From the NCBI RefSeq assembly GCF_021155775.2, contig NC_060233.1, forward strand, positions 41,333,609-41,397,608: a DNA stretch of 64,000 nucleotides. The letters are read 5' to 3'. Below the pieces are notes generated by a model. That model was not told the DNA's origin. It was given only the letters and a program-made list of their open reading frames with translations, and did no database searches. This stretch comes from Neodiprion pinetum (Eukaryota > Arthropoda > Insecta > Hymenoptera > Diprionidae). Positions 10,604 to 23,293 of this stretch are shown here, in pieces (position 1 is the first letter of the stretch; each line of letters opens with the position of its first letter). The position numbers and the translations under genes were made by a program.

Positions 10604-13226
10604 TTACGTGTGTCAACAAACCGATTTAACGCCGTACGCGTCACTGATAGTTACTGCCCACCCTTCCCTCGACTCACCTCAATCTCGTTATCCGCGCAAA
10701 ATCCCGAGGTTGCGTTTAATTCGGGCAATGAAAACCACCCCAGAAATGTAAGGTTCGAAAAAGGATGTGGATGAAAATTGGTACGTGAAATCACTCGATG
10801 CAGAAATATTTATAAACTATCTGATCACAATTAGCACTGAATTACAATGAAGAATATTTTCAAAACAAAATGAAAAGAAATAATGGGGAGAAAAGAACGT
10901 ACGCGCGACTCTTCTTCTTTTTCCACGGAGAGTTTTGGATAACGCGGATGTGACACATTCTTGTTCGCGAAACGCAGGGTGAGACGCGTTTGCATGCATC
11001 CATCGGTGTGATTAATGTTGCCGAACAAATTGTCTGGAAAAACATGTCCTATCCTCTTCGGGGGACGACGTCGTAGCGCCTGGGGAAACGGAGTGCGCAC
11101 CGCCGGGGTGGCGGAAGCCCCGATGCACCCTTTATCTCGGTCCGCGCACCCTTATTTTCCTTACGCACCGAGTGTAACACGGGGTTTCGGCTTTGGCGTT
11201 GCGCGCACCGCGGCGGCTCGGCTTACATACATACATTACGCAGATGATATCTGGCTAATCCGATTTACTTCGACTTCGCTATCAACATTCAACCTCGCTC
11301 GTTCGCTCGCTTGGGTAATTATACAACGGATCTTCCCTACAGACCGAATACGTCCACCCTCGGGAGAGAGCCAGACCCGGTTAGGGGTTGATTGCGCTAA
11401 GCCGAATTAGTACCGCGCGGCGGTGCTTCGCACCGGCTATTTTGTTAATTGGCAGTCCGATCTTTACAAACCCATTCCACCCCTCGTCGGGCTCCATCTT
11501 TATCTACCGCCCCGAAACACGGCCGACTGTTTTTCCACCGATTAGTGCCTCCGGTCAGATTTGATTTTTTCAGATCCTAAAAAGCCAAATGCTTCCTCAC
11601 CGTTGGATCAAAAAGTCGTCCCACCAAGGATACTCGCAACTATGAACAAAAACGAAAGCAAGGATCGGTGAAGTTCGTAAAGAACTGAGCAAATTGGTGA
11701 GGAACTCTCGCGTCGACCACGTTTCGAGGAACTCAAGGAGTCGGGCAAATAACTGTTGGCTATTCTTGCGGTATGAATCTACACGGCTGCTGTGGGAACG
11801 AACGAAGTCAGTGGCGCGCGTTGGGTTGTGGGTATAGAATCTGAGAGTTGAGAGGCGGGGGCGGTGCGCCCCGTCCTTCGCATAAAGCTGGGATTTTATT
11901 ACGAGCGGATTCAAATTCCACACACGCGGTAGCGGGCAGCCGCCTTGCCCCCGTACCGCGAATATAAAAACTACACCCTCCCCGCGAGGCTGCCCATAAA
12001 CCAGCGAAAAGCGTGGCTGGTTCGGTTCTCTTCGAGCCAAAGAGGGGTCCTCGTATTCTATTTGGCACGGATAAAAATTCCGATTTTTTATCGTTGACCT
12101 CTAAATCTCCGAGGCGAAACGACGAGCTGGTCTAGGGAACGAGGCGGGGGCGAGTCGTTGCGTGCGGCCGTGGAGACCGCGGGGTAAGAATATACAAGAG
12201 CGGGAATAAAAGGAGGATGAGAATGGCCGGGGAAGGGAAAAGACACGAGGAGGGCGAGATGCCGGGAGAGATTTCTCGCGTGGGACGGTCACGGAGCCGC
12301 TTTAGGGCCATCCGGCGGCCAAGTGGTCAATCTAGAGGACGCTTATCTCTGATGTATGCCTCCTTTTTAATCTAAATAACGCAGTTACGACTGCGAGACG
12401 GCCCCGGATGGCTCGAGGCGAAGCTCTTTCCGCGCTTTCACCTGCAGGCCTGCAGATTCCGGAAAGAAACGTTCGGCCGTTCCGCAATGCGTCAACCCCG
12501 GTGGTAATAACGCTGCGACCGGCGGCCCGCGGGCCAGGAACGGCAGTTTGTAACGGCGACAGCGGCTGCGACACCGGGACATATATATACTCGCGGGGTT
12601 GCCGGGTACCTACGCGGAAGCTGGAGTTTAAGAGACCGTTGCAAGCTGGCGCCTCTCCGCCGCCCCTTCGCCGAGGGCGGGAGAACTCGAAGCGGCGAAT
12701 ATCGCGCCTCCGCCCTCCGCTCGACGATGGGTCTGACCCCGGGTGTCGACGAGTTGGTGGCCGCCGACAATCAGGTCCGCACCCGGGCGAGATCGGCGAC
12801 AGCTGCGCCGCCAATAACTTCTTCTCTTCGGGGTTCCTCCCGCCTCGCAGACCGTCGCGAGCCCTTTAAATTAACTGATAATATTGTGCGCCTGCCGGCC
12901 GGGACCAACTTCAACCCTGCCAACCCAAACCCTTCTCGCCAAACTCCCTGTGTAACCGGATTGCAACATTCGCTAATCGTCACTTTCTAGGCGCATTCAT
13001 CACGCGGCATGTGCACCACCTTGAACTGCACACGCGGCTTAAGGCTGTTCGAAGGTCCCGTTTCGTACCTACAAATCTAAGCGAACGGATGCGGGTGAAC
13101 GGAGAACGCTGACATTGGGAGTCGATGGTATTATGAGTTAACGTTTCGCAGTGACTGTCTGCAATGTTTCGATGTCACGAAACTTACCGACATTGATCAA
13201 TTTGAATTCGTACCGCACTGAAATAC

Positions 13227-13251
13227 CCGTACAGTTACGATCACTGTACGG
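13227..13251. repeat. Hairpin, perfect 9-bp stem with 7-nt loop
   Basis: CCGTACAGT (13227-13235) and ACTGTACGG (13243-13251) are exact complements. The hairpin lies in intron sequence with no recognisable gene around it. Confidence 0.5.
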
Positions 13252-16014
13252 ATAATGGTCACCGATAGACCATGTTTGCAGGTTGGGAACACGGAGGCAA
13301 TTTTAGTAACGCTTGATTTACAACATTTGTTATGGTACGCAATTCAACCACTTTTGCGTCTTGTGCCTTTACGATTTGTCTCGATGCTCAAACGATACAA
13401 CCAGACCGTCAAACTACCATTCGTCCAATCAGTCTCCTTACACCACTGCACCGTCTTTTTATTCGATGCTGTAAGCTCGGGTTGATCAACCAGCAGAATC
13501 TTTCGCCGATCCCTCGATCGAAGTATCCGAACAAGGCTATGGTAGAATTTCGAACCATACCGATGTGAATAAATCTTTCGACACTGACTTGAGAACGCAG
13601 CCATGAATCTCGAAGGTCCATTGGTGCAGACGTGTAACGAATCGTAAATTCAGTTCGATTGAAATCCGCTAGTTGAGGACCTTGCGGGTACGAAGGCCAG
13701 ACTACATCCAACCACCGAGACAATATCTAAAACTTATCGGAGTCTAACACCGCACGCGCGAAACTCTAATAATATCGTTTCTTATCAGTAGACGTAATGC
13801 GCGTCGTGGGTATTTCACGAGTTAACATTAATCCTTGTTCATGCTTATTGTACGTACAAACGTGCGGTACACGATCCGTACACTTGTGTGCTTACAGCGT
13901 CGTTCTATATCCGGAGTTCGGTGGAGGGTGGCGCAGGGTATGTATGGGAAGGTGTACGTGAGGTAACGCAATACCGTAAGATGATTATCTGGAAAACTAA
14001 TTTCACGAGCGCGTGCTGCAGCGCGAATGAAAGCAGCAAGCGAGCGATCGTAGGAGGGGGCGCATTGTTCGCTGCATCAACCACCCGGATTATTAGCAAC
14101 GCGACGCTATTTACACGTCACCGTATCTCGCAGGATGCGTTCTCGCGACCGAACGCAGTGACGGCGGTCGCTGCGGCGCTCCGCCTGAAACGAAAACGGG
14201 TCGTAAGTTGACCGTCGGGTTTCCGAGATATTTCCTTTTTTGTTATTTTGACCGTATATCGGGGCTCCGGCACTGGATGCCGTCCATGCCCTAACTTGCG
14301 TACCTATATTTCTCAACTTCTCGGCGGAACTGCCTTCGTTCACGCGAGCCGCATACGCGTATGTAATTCATACCGTGTAACGTGCTGCCGCTTGCTGCCG
14401 CTGGCGCAGAGACCACCCTTCGTGCAGGGCAGTGTGGGGGCCGAGAACGGCCGGTTCGGGAGCGTTATTTAGCGGCAATGTGTCGCGCATAGAAACGGCC
14501 CTAAAGCAGCCAATAAACGCCGTTACGCGGCCCGGGGCCCGGCCCTGCCGCCGGTTCGCCATCCACCTTCTTCGCCCCAACCCTCGACCGCCGCCAATTT
14601 CGTCAGATTTCGGGAAATTGTTGTTACGTCCGAAACGACGTCTGGCGTCGCGGACGGAATCAACAAACGACCCGGCGTCGCGCACCGCCCCCGCACCTCC
14701 GCCACCTGTTCCGAAAACCACCCCCGACCTTCGCCGGCAGGCCGCCCGAGAAACGGCCACGCGGCTCTATTAACTCCCTACGTGCTCGGCGACCGAACGA
14801 CCGCCTTAATTCCAAGATAATGAAAATTACAAATAACCTATCCTACGCGCTGCTAAGGTTCTCCGTCAATCCGTCGAGACTCGACGCTGTGTTCTGTTTT
14901 ACGTAACAAACTCCGGGAATATACTAACTGATTTCGCTACAGCGTAAAGTCGACCTTCGATTGATGCCGGAGGAATTTCATCCAGCACTGTTTTCCGCCG
15001 AACAGCCAAGCTGCGGCGTGAAGACGGAGGGAACAGGGGGGTTGTTATTGAGCATGAAGCTCCGAAGGCCATCTATCCCTACCCTCGCGGGCTCTATTAG
15101 CAAAGTGTGATGGAGTTTTGCGAGCGCGATTACACATAAATGAGTATTACCCTTTCCACGATGCAGCCCGACGCCGACGTCCCTTGAGACGCGGGGATCT
15201 TTCTCTCTCTCTCTGTTTCAAAGCAACCCTTTGCCGACGCCAACATCGACGCCCCTATTCTTCGCACTAAATCGTCCTTCTATCGGATTGCACGGTAGCG
15301 CGTTTGACGGAGTTTGACTCTCCGTTCTGGTCCCCACGACGCAGGAACCGAAGACAGAAAACTACCTCGCACCATCGGCGTTACCCGCATTGAACCACTG
15401 ATCTTCGTCCAATTTTGATACCCACAGTAAGTGTGTGAACCGCGAAGCCGTTACACGCTTTTTGTAAACGCTTTTTTTTCCCACTAAAGCCGGAGCCCAA
15501 ACTTCCTGCAAGGGTAAATTTGGCCTCGGAGCGAACGAACCTCGAGGAATCAGAAGTGGTCCTCCATCACTCATGAGCCACGAGCGCCATTGCTCAGCCG
15601 CGTGCTTAGTTTCCGGAACGTTGCGCGGTGTTCCCCCTTCTGGCATTCCTCTCGGGCTGTCCCTCTCGTGCCTCTGGGTTCGCGATTTCCCTCCACCCTC
15701 GCATCCGCGTCGACGGTGTGCGGCGGCTATTCCCATGTACCGTCCTTTCATTTTCCGAACACAAACGCAAACGAAGTAACGAAACACGACGACCGACGCG
15801 AGGTGAGGTGGAGGGTTTCGTCGGGGACCCTCGGGAGGACGGACACGGGTGTTGGGAGTCGAGACGCCGACCCGGGCGAGATAATCCTGGCTAATGATTG
15901 CCCGAACAATTACACTGGCCATGGGGCGGCAGAGAGGGTTAACGGGGATTGAGTGGACCAGGAAAACGGACGAAAAAGGGTGCGGTCCGTCGGGTCGGTC
16001 ACCGTAATCGCTTG

Positions 16015-16032
16015 TTTTTTTTTTTTTTTTTT
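16015..16032. repeat. Poly-T run (18 nt)
   Basis: Uninterrupted T run in intron sequence. Confidence 0.95.
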
Positions 16033-16848
16033 ACCACCGCTTTCGGAGTTGCTGCATTCACGACTAAACCGTCATCCAGGATTCCAAGCTCTTCGTCCTC
16101 GTGTAGACTGTCAATCACGTAACTTTCATGCCCAAATTGCCCTGATCACGCAAAGCGTCAGATTTCGTTCGCACTAATCATCCCGTGGTGCTTGGGTCCT
16201 GTTTGCGCTTACTTCGATTCTCTGGATGAACGAGGGTCGATCCGAAAGGTACAGATCATCGGATTTAGACCCTGACGAGGTAGAGTTGTAAAGCCGGTAC
16301 ATTGTGTCGGTAAAAGGGTGAGTCAGGATCATAGGCTACTGGCGTCGAAGCGATTTGGAAACATGAGCGATAAGGACTTGGGTGTATATCGCGGGGTGCG
16401 TATAATCGAGGCGTTCGGAATTCGGTCGAATCGCGAGGTAGAAATACCAAGTTGACGCGACGGCAAGGGGGCAATGGCGAGGCGACGGTGGCTGCGGCGA
16501 TGGCACACCTGTGGAGCAAATTTACGAAATGTTTACGAGCGTCTGAAGGGGCTTCCCCTGTCGACCCCCGTTCGCTCGCTTTGGCCCTTCGGGCGCACAA
16601 TGCCACGTCATTCAGTATTATTACGTCGTCGCTATCACCATCCAGCGGAGGCGCCGGCATCGGCGTCGGGGCGCTTCGCGCAACCCTCTCACTCTCTCCC
16701 ACTCTCTGTCTCTCCGTTCCTCTCTCGCTCCGGAGTTGGCGGACGCGCGGTTTGGCGCTGGATGCAGGAGAGTCGGTTCGCCCATCCCACCCCTCGCCAC
16801 CCCGTCCGACACAAGGAGGCACCCACCTCCGGCCGCGTTATGAATGTG

Positions 16849-16909
16849 CCCAATTACATCTTAAAAGCTGTGCTCCATTAATTTTCACAGCTGCTGCCGG
16901 TTAATTGGG
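16849..16909. repeat. Nested inverted repeats with TAAT cores
   Basis: The outer arms CCCAATTA (16849-16856) and TAATTGGG (16902-16909) and the inner arms AGCTGTG (16866-16872) and CACAGCT (16886-16892) are both perfect and nearly concentric, with ATTAAT in the loop and a CAGCTG E-box. It may be a folded RNA or a symmetric enhancer element. Confidence 0.5.
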
Positions 16910-18483
16910 AGCCTAGCTTGATAATAAACCCAGAGTTTGCACCAGGGCCCAGTGCGTCGGGGGAGTGACTAGCTGCTGGCGTTGCTCGCTTCGCTAGCCT
17001 TGATCAACGTCTCGGCTCCCGCAGGAGCAAAAGAGTCCACGATGCGAGTCTTGCGAGGAGTAATATCGTCACGGGAAAACGCGTTGCACCTCGATTATCC
17101 GCTGCAGTCCTCGACCGTTGAACGGCTTCGACGTGTAACTTTGGATTCCGGAAGTCACCTTCGCCCCACTGAGTTTTACGCTCGCGTTACTTTAACCGCG
17201 TACCCACTTCTCCGTCGAGGGGTTGGCTTTTACGATCCTAGCAGATGGCACCGAGTGAATTTTACTCGCCGCGATACCGGCGTAGAGCGTCTCCTTCGAC
17301 GGTTTGATGGCCGGTTGAGCGGGTCAGTTGAGGGAAACTCTAGCTGCAGATTATTTTTCCCGAGGGCAGGTCGGCCTCCCGGGTCACGACGAACCACCTC
17401 CGCCTCTCGGTCTCGGTTCGCGGAGTTGAGCCGCGTGACGTATAGGGTTGTCGGGCGTTGAGTCATGTGTCATTGGGCTGCTCTCAATCGCGTGAGCCTT
17501 CCGCCCTGCAGCGGGAATGCGGGGTGGACGAAGGGTGGAACGAGAACGACGGCGGGGATGTGGGGGCGGGGGTGGGGGGTGGGGGCAATGGCCCGTGAAC
17601 CACCGCCGGAGCGTAATGACGCGGTCCTCCTTTCAAAGATTGCATCGCGCGGCAAAAGCTCGCATCCGCTTGCTTGCGCCTGAAATCGATATCGCCGCGG
17701 AGCCGTGCGAGACTCTCGTTTCCCCGTTTCTTCGTGCCAAAACTAAGAGTCGGCGACTCGATGAACCAGCGAAACATTCCCATGTGATACTTAAACGGGG
17801 TAACCTTGCGCGGATGTAAGGTGCGTTACGGTATAAAGGTGAAAGAGAGACGGAAAAGAAGATAATGAAAAATTGCAGGAAGAGGTACAGGGAAGAAGGG
17901 CTGAAGGGAAGCGAAGAAGGCGAGCTGTGCAGGAACCTTTTTATTGCGACCAACAGGAAATTACAAGAAAATATTCCCTGGTCCAATAAGAATGAAAGAT
18001 GGCTGCGGGACCTGACTGAAATTAAGTACGGAAAGAAATACCTCGGGGGCGAATAGTAGGGGTGGGTATGCTGCGGGGTAGGTATAACCGAAGGAAATGA
18101 AGTAAAACAGAGAAGCGTTTTCTGGAAAGGGGGGGGCGGAGGGTGAGGGGATCTGGCAAAGGGGTGAGAGGGGCTCGAAGAAACGAGCAAAGAAGGGAAA
18201 ATAATGGCAAAGGAAGAAAGTTTTAAAACAGTTTTGATTTGATTCCGCCTAGCTGCGAGTCGCTCGAGGATCTCGACGGGTCGCGGTGCCCCGGTGTATT
18301 TAAACTTATAAGAACCAATTTAAAAATGAAGGTGCAGATACGGAGAAACTCGAGAAGGGAAAAAGAAAAAGAGGTGGAGAGGGAGGAAAAGTCCTGGGAA
18401 AGCCGCGGCGGGTTGCGCCGCGCCGCCACCAAGTTAAATCTGAGAATCTTAGTTAAAAGAAGCAATTATAGAGAGCGGGAGAC

Positions 18484-18515
18484 GGGGGGGCGGGGGGGGG
18501 GGGGGGGGGGGGGGG
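18484..18515. repeat. Poly-G tract (7 G, one C, 24 G)
   Basis: The run is C-rich in the transcribed strand. G-quadruplex formation is plausible in the plus strand of DNA. Confidence 0.95.
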
Positions 18516-18586
18516 TGGAAACGAAAGAGAGAGGAGCGAGTCCACGAGGCAATAAAAAAGGAAGGCCGACCGGCAGCGAGGCCGCA

Positions 18587-18610
18587 ACGACGACGACGAC
18601 GACGACGACG
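18587..18610. repeat. (ACG)n microsatellite
   Basis: Eight ACG units; a second copy of this rare CpG-containing trinucleotide repeat is at 27483-27508. Confidence 0.9.
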
Positions 18611-21600
18611 AGGAGATATGAGTTCGCTGATAAGGGAAACTGATTGTCTCCAGGCCGGCCTCGTTAAGGGTCCCCGGTCCCTCGGGCGACGGTCCCTGAT
18701 CCCCGGTGTTTTTCTTCTTCCCGAAAGCCGTAAAGCGTTCCACGGTTCGTCCCGCGACTCGAGGTGCCGGGGATCCGGAATGCGATAAAGCGATCGTAAC
18801 GGCGGCGCGGAATCGCGTGCTTTACACGCATGGCACCGTCGATCGCCGGCGAGCGACCGCGAATGCGAGTCAAAAATCTCCTCCAGGCGAGGACCGACGG
18901 ACCTTGCTGTGATCTTCAATTACCCGGGGTTCGTTGTTCATTTGCCTTATCGATTCCCCTCGCGTGCAGCCTCCGCGGGGCTCAAAATCACGGCGGGAGG
19001 TCCGCGCGAGCTAAATGTACCTATAATACATAAGCTCTCGAGAAATTTCCCATCGCGCAGCGTCTCCTCGCGTCGGCTCGATCCAAACATTCAACACGTG
19101 CATCGGCTCGGGGCGTTCGGTTACCGTCTGACGTATTGCCGGCACTTCGTCTCCTCGACGGTAAACACGTGAGGAAGAATCGCGGGAGACCCCCTTTTTT
19201 CGCTTTTTCACTTTTTCACCGTTTCACGGGTACCCCGCGCGTAGGTTTATATTTTTCCCCGGCGATGCTAATCCCGCGATTGCAAATATATGCATGCACG
19301 CGGGTCTGCGTCGCTCCGCGTCCGGACCGCCGGACCAGATAAAGCGAGCTTAACCCACCCGGCGAGCGGCGACGAGCCATCGGAACGCCACCGCGGCAGG
19401 CATCCATCACCCAGCGTGAGGGCGTCGAGACAAACTCTCTAATCGCGCCCCGTTTCGCTCTGATCCCGATCCTTTTGTCGGAACCCCGCAGCATCGACGC
19501 GACGCGACGCTCGCCGTCTCTGACGTGAATTACGTTTTTATGTCTCGATGGCGTGGGTCGAAATTCTCAATGGTTCAAAGTCGCGGTCGCATTTACCATT
19601 ACGTCAAATCTCATCGAGTCCAATTTTTCGAGTTCTAAATTTTTATCCATTCGAACCCGTGATGAAAAATTGTGTAACACATTTGGAGAATTCGGTGCAG
19701 AAATTTAAAAAACTTGAATTCTTATCAGATTCTTTGTTATCCCGATGCCAAGTCGTGACTGTATGAAATTCAACATGACGGCAAATCTGCATTTTGATCA
19801 TTCGTAACTTTGACCTGCACTCTTGTCTCGATATTTGTACCCCTGATAACTCGATACGTGAAACTGACGAGACAAAAAGACTATTAGGAAATTATTCAAC
19901 CTCAATTACTGTCTGAGATGAAATTTTCAGGGATAAAGACTGAGGATTGCGTTAGGAAAAATTCCAAAGTGCCTCGTCTGCATGGATTCCGACAATTTTT
20001 TACGATGAGAAGTACAGACGGGCCATTCTAAAGTTTGAGAATAATCTTATGATTTCTCCCTATTTTCACATGAAATGGTCCGCACATGATTCAATACGTA
20101 GTGAAAAATTAGTTGGTTAGTTGGCTCTTGTTCATCTTGTTATACTGCTCGTACTGCGGATGAAAGTACGACGGTACGTAAATGGATTTCCACCCGTCAT
20201 TTTCTTGATAAATCATTATCACCCGAAGATGCAGTGAATTCCGTAAACTTCTCATCGATTACCGCACGTTCAATAGACGGGCGTTGAGAGAACAAAGAAG
20301 GGCCTTCGCGTATTTTCGGCGTCCGTGTTTTCCAGCATTCCGCTCTATTTTGCCCAGTAGTTCGTCATCTCGGTGGTGTCGGGGTGGAATGAGAGGGTGG
20401 AGGTTGGAATCGGGTGAGGCGGTGTGTTTGCAGATCCTCTATCGGGCGCTCCAGCCCCCGGCCCCAATTCCCCACCCCGATCCCCGTCGCCCTCGGAGCC
20501 TCCGCCCGGGATGGTTTGGGGTAGAGGCAGGCGGCGCGAGGCTGATAAGAGAATTGCACTGTCAAGCCAGAATGATATATTTGACCAACATTTCCATATA
20601 ACCCAGGCAGAGGCGTTCGCGTCACTCCCAGGTCTTATTCTCTTCTTCTTTTTCTTCTCTCCTCCGCGTGTTTTCCTCGTATACGATCCCCGGAGTTTCC
20701 CCCTCCCCCAGCCCACCGCTTTCAGTATACCGCATTCATTCGCAATTACCCGGTCGAGGTCAGCGAGCTTATCGACGGTGGGTGAAAAGAAAAAAAAAAA
20801 AAAAATCGATTTTCGAAGAACCCCTCGAAACGACCGTGTTTTCTCTCTTTGCTCACGATTCGACCCTCAGGTGAGAGGGATCCTCGCTAGCTTCTTGATG
20901 AATGGCCGTGAAAACGCCGAACGTTCGTATTACCCAAATGATCTCTGCTGACCCCGGGTCTTTTTATCGACATTTTGATACAAAATGGCTGCTCCCGACG
21001 GGAGGTCTCCGCGTAATCTCTCTCAATTCAAATTAACACACGCAAGGCTCGATGGGGGGTCCCCATCCTGCCACGGGGAACTCACGTGGTATGGAAGCGA
21101 GATAATATCGTCATATGTTCAATATTTTTTTCAATTTTTTGTCATCTACTCTTTTCCGACTATTTTCTTTATTTTCGGCCTTCTCTTTTTCCGTTCAGAT
21201 TTTGTTTCTGCATTTTTTAAATTTTTTCTTTTTATTTCGTCGTCGCTTTTTTTATTTTATACCACGTATACGTACACGGAGCGGCTCACAGTCGCGAAAC
21301 CGAGTTCACTTACATCCCGACTCCTTCCATCTCCCTCTACTGTCCGCTACTGTAAAAAGTCCATTCCGCGCGAGTAGTTTCGACAGGAATTTTGATGGAA
21401 TAGAAGTAAAAGTCGGCTGGCAGTGCGCCAACTGCATCAGGAACGAGGGGGCAGCGGAGGAAAGAAATGCAGAATCAGGATGACTCCTCGAATCGGGTTT
21501 AAGCGAGGCGGCAGCGGCGACCGTGACTGTCGTGGGATAAATTGATTGTGTCAGACTGGGCAGCGATAAGTCTGTGATAATTACGTCATGTCCTCATCTC

Positions 21601-23259
21601 AGCCTCCGCCGATGCGCCTTCGGCCGATCGTAGGAACCTTGTTCCGATTCTGGTTTCGGTTCTCCCATCGCACGGATCCCGTCCGACCATGAAACAAGGG
21701 TTGTTTTATTTCGACGCTGGGCAACCCGATATCTCTTTAATTATCTAAATTGTATTGTTTCCCATCCGAGCCGGGTGTGACGTAGGTAAGTAAGTCGGCT
21801 GTCCGTTTGGCCCGTTCGCTTGTCTCTCCACCCCGCAGTGCAAGTCCCGCTAAAACCGCTCAGCCACCTCGTCTTAGTTTAGTCGTCTACTGAAAAGCGG
21901 GGAAAACTTCTCGAGCAGAGCGCCGCAGCTCGTATCTGTTCTCTTCCTATACCTTGTCTTTATCTCGCGGCTCGCTCGCTTCACCTTCGCCTTCTTCCCC
22001 CGTCCCTACTATTATTTATTTAATTATCAAGATGACTTCCAGTTATTTACGCCCTCTTTTCCCTATCTTTGTCTCTCCCTCTCTCTCTCTGTCTCTCTTC
22101 ACCTCGACAACCTACGTCTTTTTTTTTAACGACTTTCAGAAGCTCTCATTGTTTCCCATCGATCGTGCGAGTGATGCAGAAAATGATTATACAGCTCCGT
22201 TCTCAACGCGATAAATATCCCTGAATCGTGAATTGGCGAACTTCGGACAATGCTAGAGCGATACCTACGCACACACGTGAGACGCGGTGAAAGCCTGAGC
22301 CAAACGCGATTGTCCGACAACCGCACGCTCGATTTACCGATTTCGAGCAGATAGCGGGTTGCACACATTGTCGCACATTGTTGCACGCTGTTGTTGCAGC
22401 GTCCGCGATTGTTCAGGACGTGCTGGGACGATCTGTCAAATGACTTCCTTCCGGTCGCTCTCCTAGCCGCTCTGAGCTGCGTACCGGCTGTGAATCGCGG
22501 ACGCGTATCTTCCGTTTTTGGCCACCGCGATGCGTGCGGCAAATTCGCACGGAAATTTGCGGCCCTCGACTCGGTGCACGGGAGCGTCACTTCCTACACG
22601 CATAATCCCCCGGCACCCTTTAGCGCTATTGCCTGCCTCCACCGCCGACTTTAACACGTGTTTATTTCTCGCTCACCCCGCGAAACGGGCACAATGCGAG
22701 GCGTCCCTTTATTCCGGCACTCGCAAAGTACCCCAATGCGCGGGGCGCCCAAAGAAAGCAAACATGTCGAGCATATAATTGACCGTGGGGCGGGAGGCGA
22801 CATCATCGCACTTCCGGCCGCGATTAGCGTTAGTTATTTTTATCGAATCGATGAGTCGTGAGTTGTCGATTTCTTTTTTGTTGTCTCGTTGAGTCGTTTT
22901 CTTTTTTTCTTTTTTTATTTTCTTCTAATTTTAATCGACGAAAATCACTCCAGTCACCGGACGCGTCGCCGCACTCCGCAGCACAGCGGAACCGTTAGCT
23001 GGTTATGGAAAACGAGAGACGACAGCCCGTGGTAAATCTGATCATCGAAGATGGATGGATAGAAAGAGAGAGGAAGAATATATAAGGAGGGACGGTTCAC
23101 TCGCCTGGAACAAAGGTAAAAAAGGGCGCCTTGTTAGCACTTTGTTGAGATCGTCCTGCAGTAGGTACGCCTAATTGTAAGAAGAAAGAGGGAAGCGGCG
23201 GTGCGGAGTTGGAGGAGAAGATAGAGAACCGGAGGAGGAAAAAAGGTAAAAATCTGTAC

Positions 23260-23261
<2 letters not shown>

Positions 23262-23292
<31 letters not shown>

Positions 23293-23293
23293 A
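23262..23293. repeat. (GAAA)n microsatellite
   Basis: About eight tetranucleotide units. Confidence 0.9.

Noticed and set aside
10671..10700. TTGAG|GTGAGT on the gene strand
   Set aside because: No pyrimidine tract upstream and a GAG acceptor.
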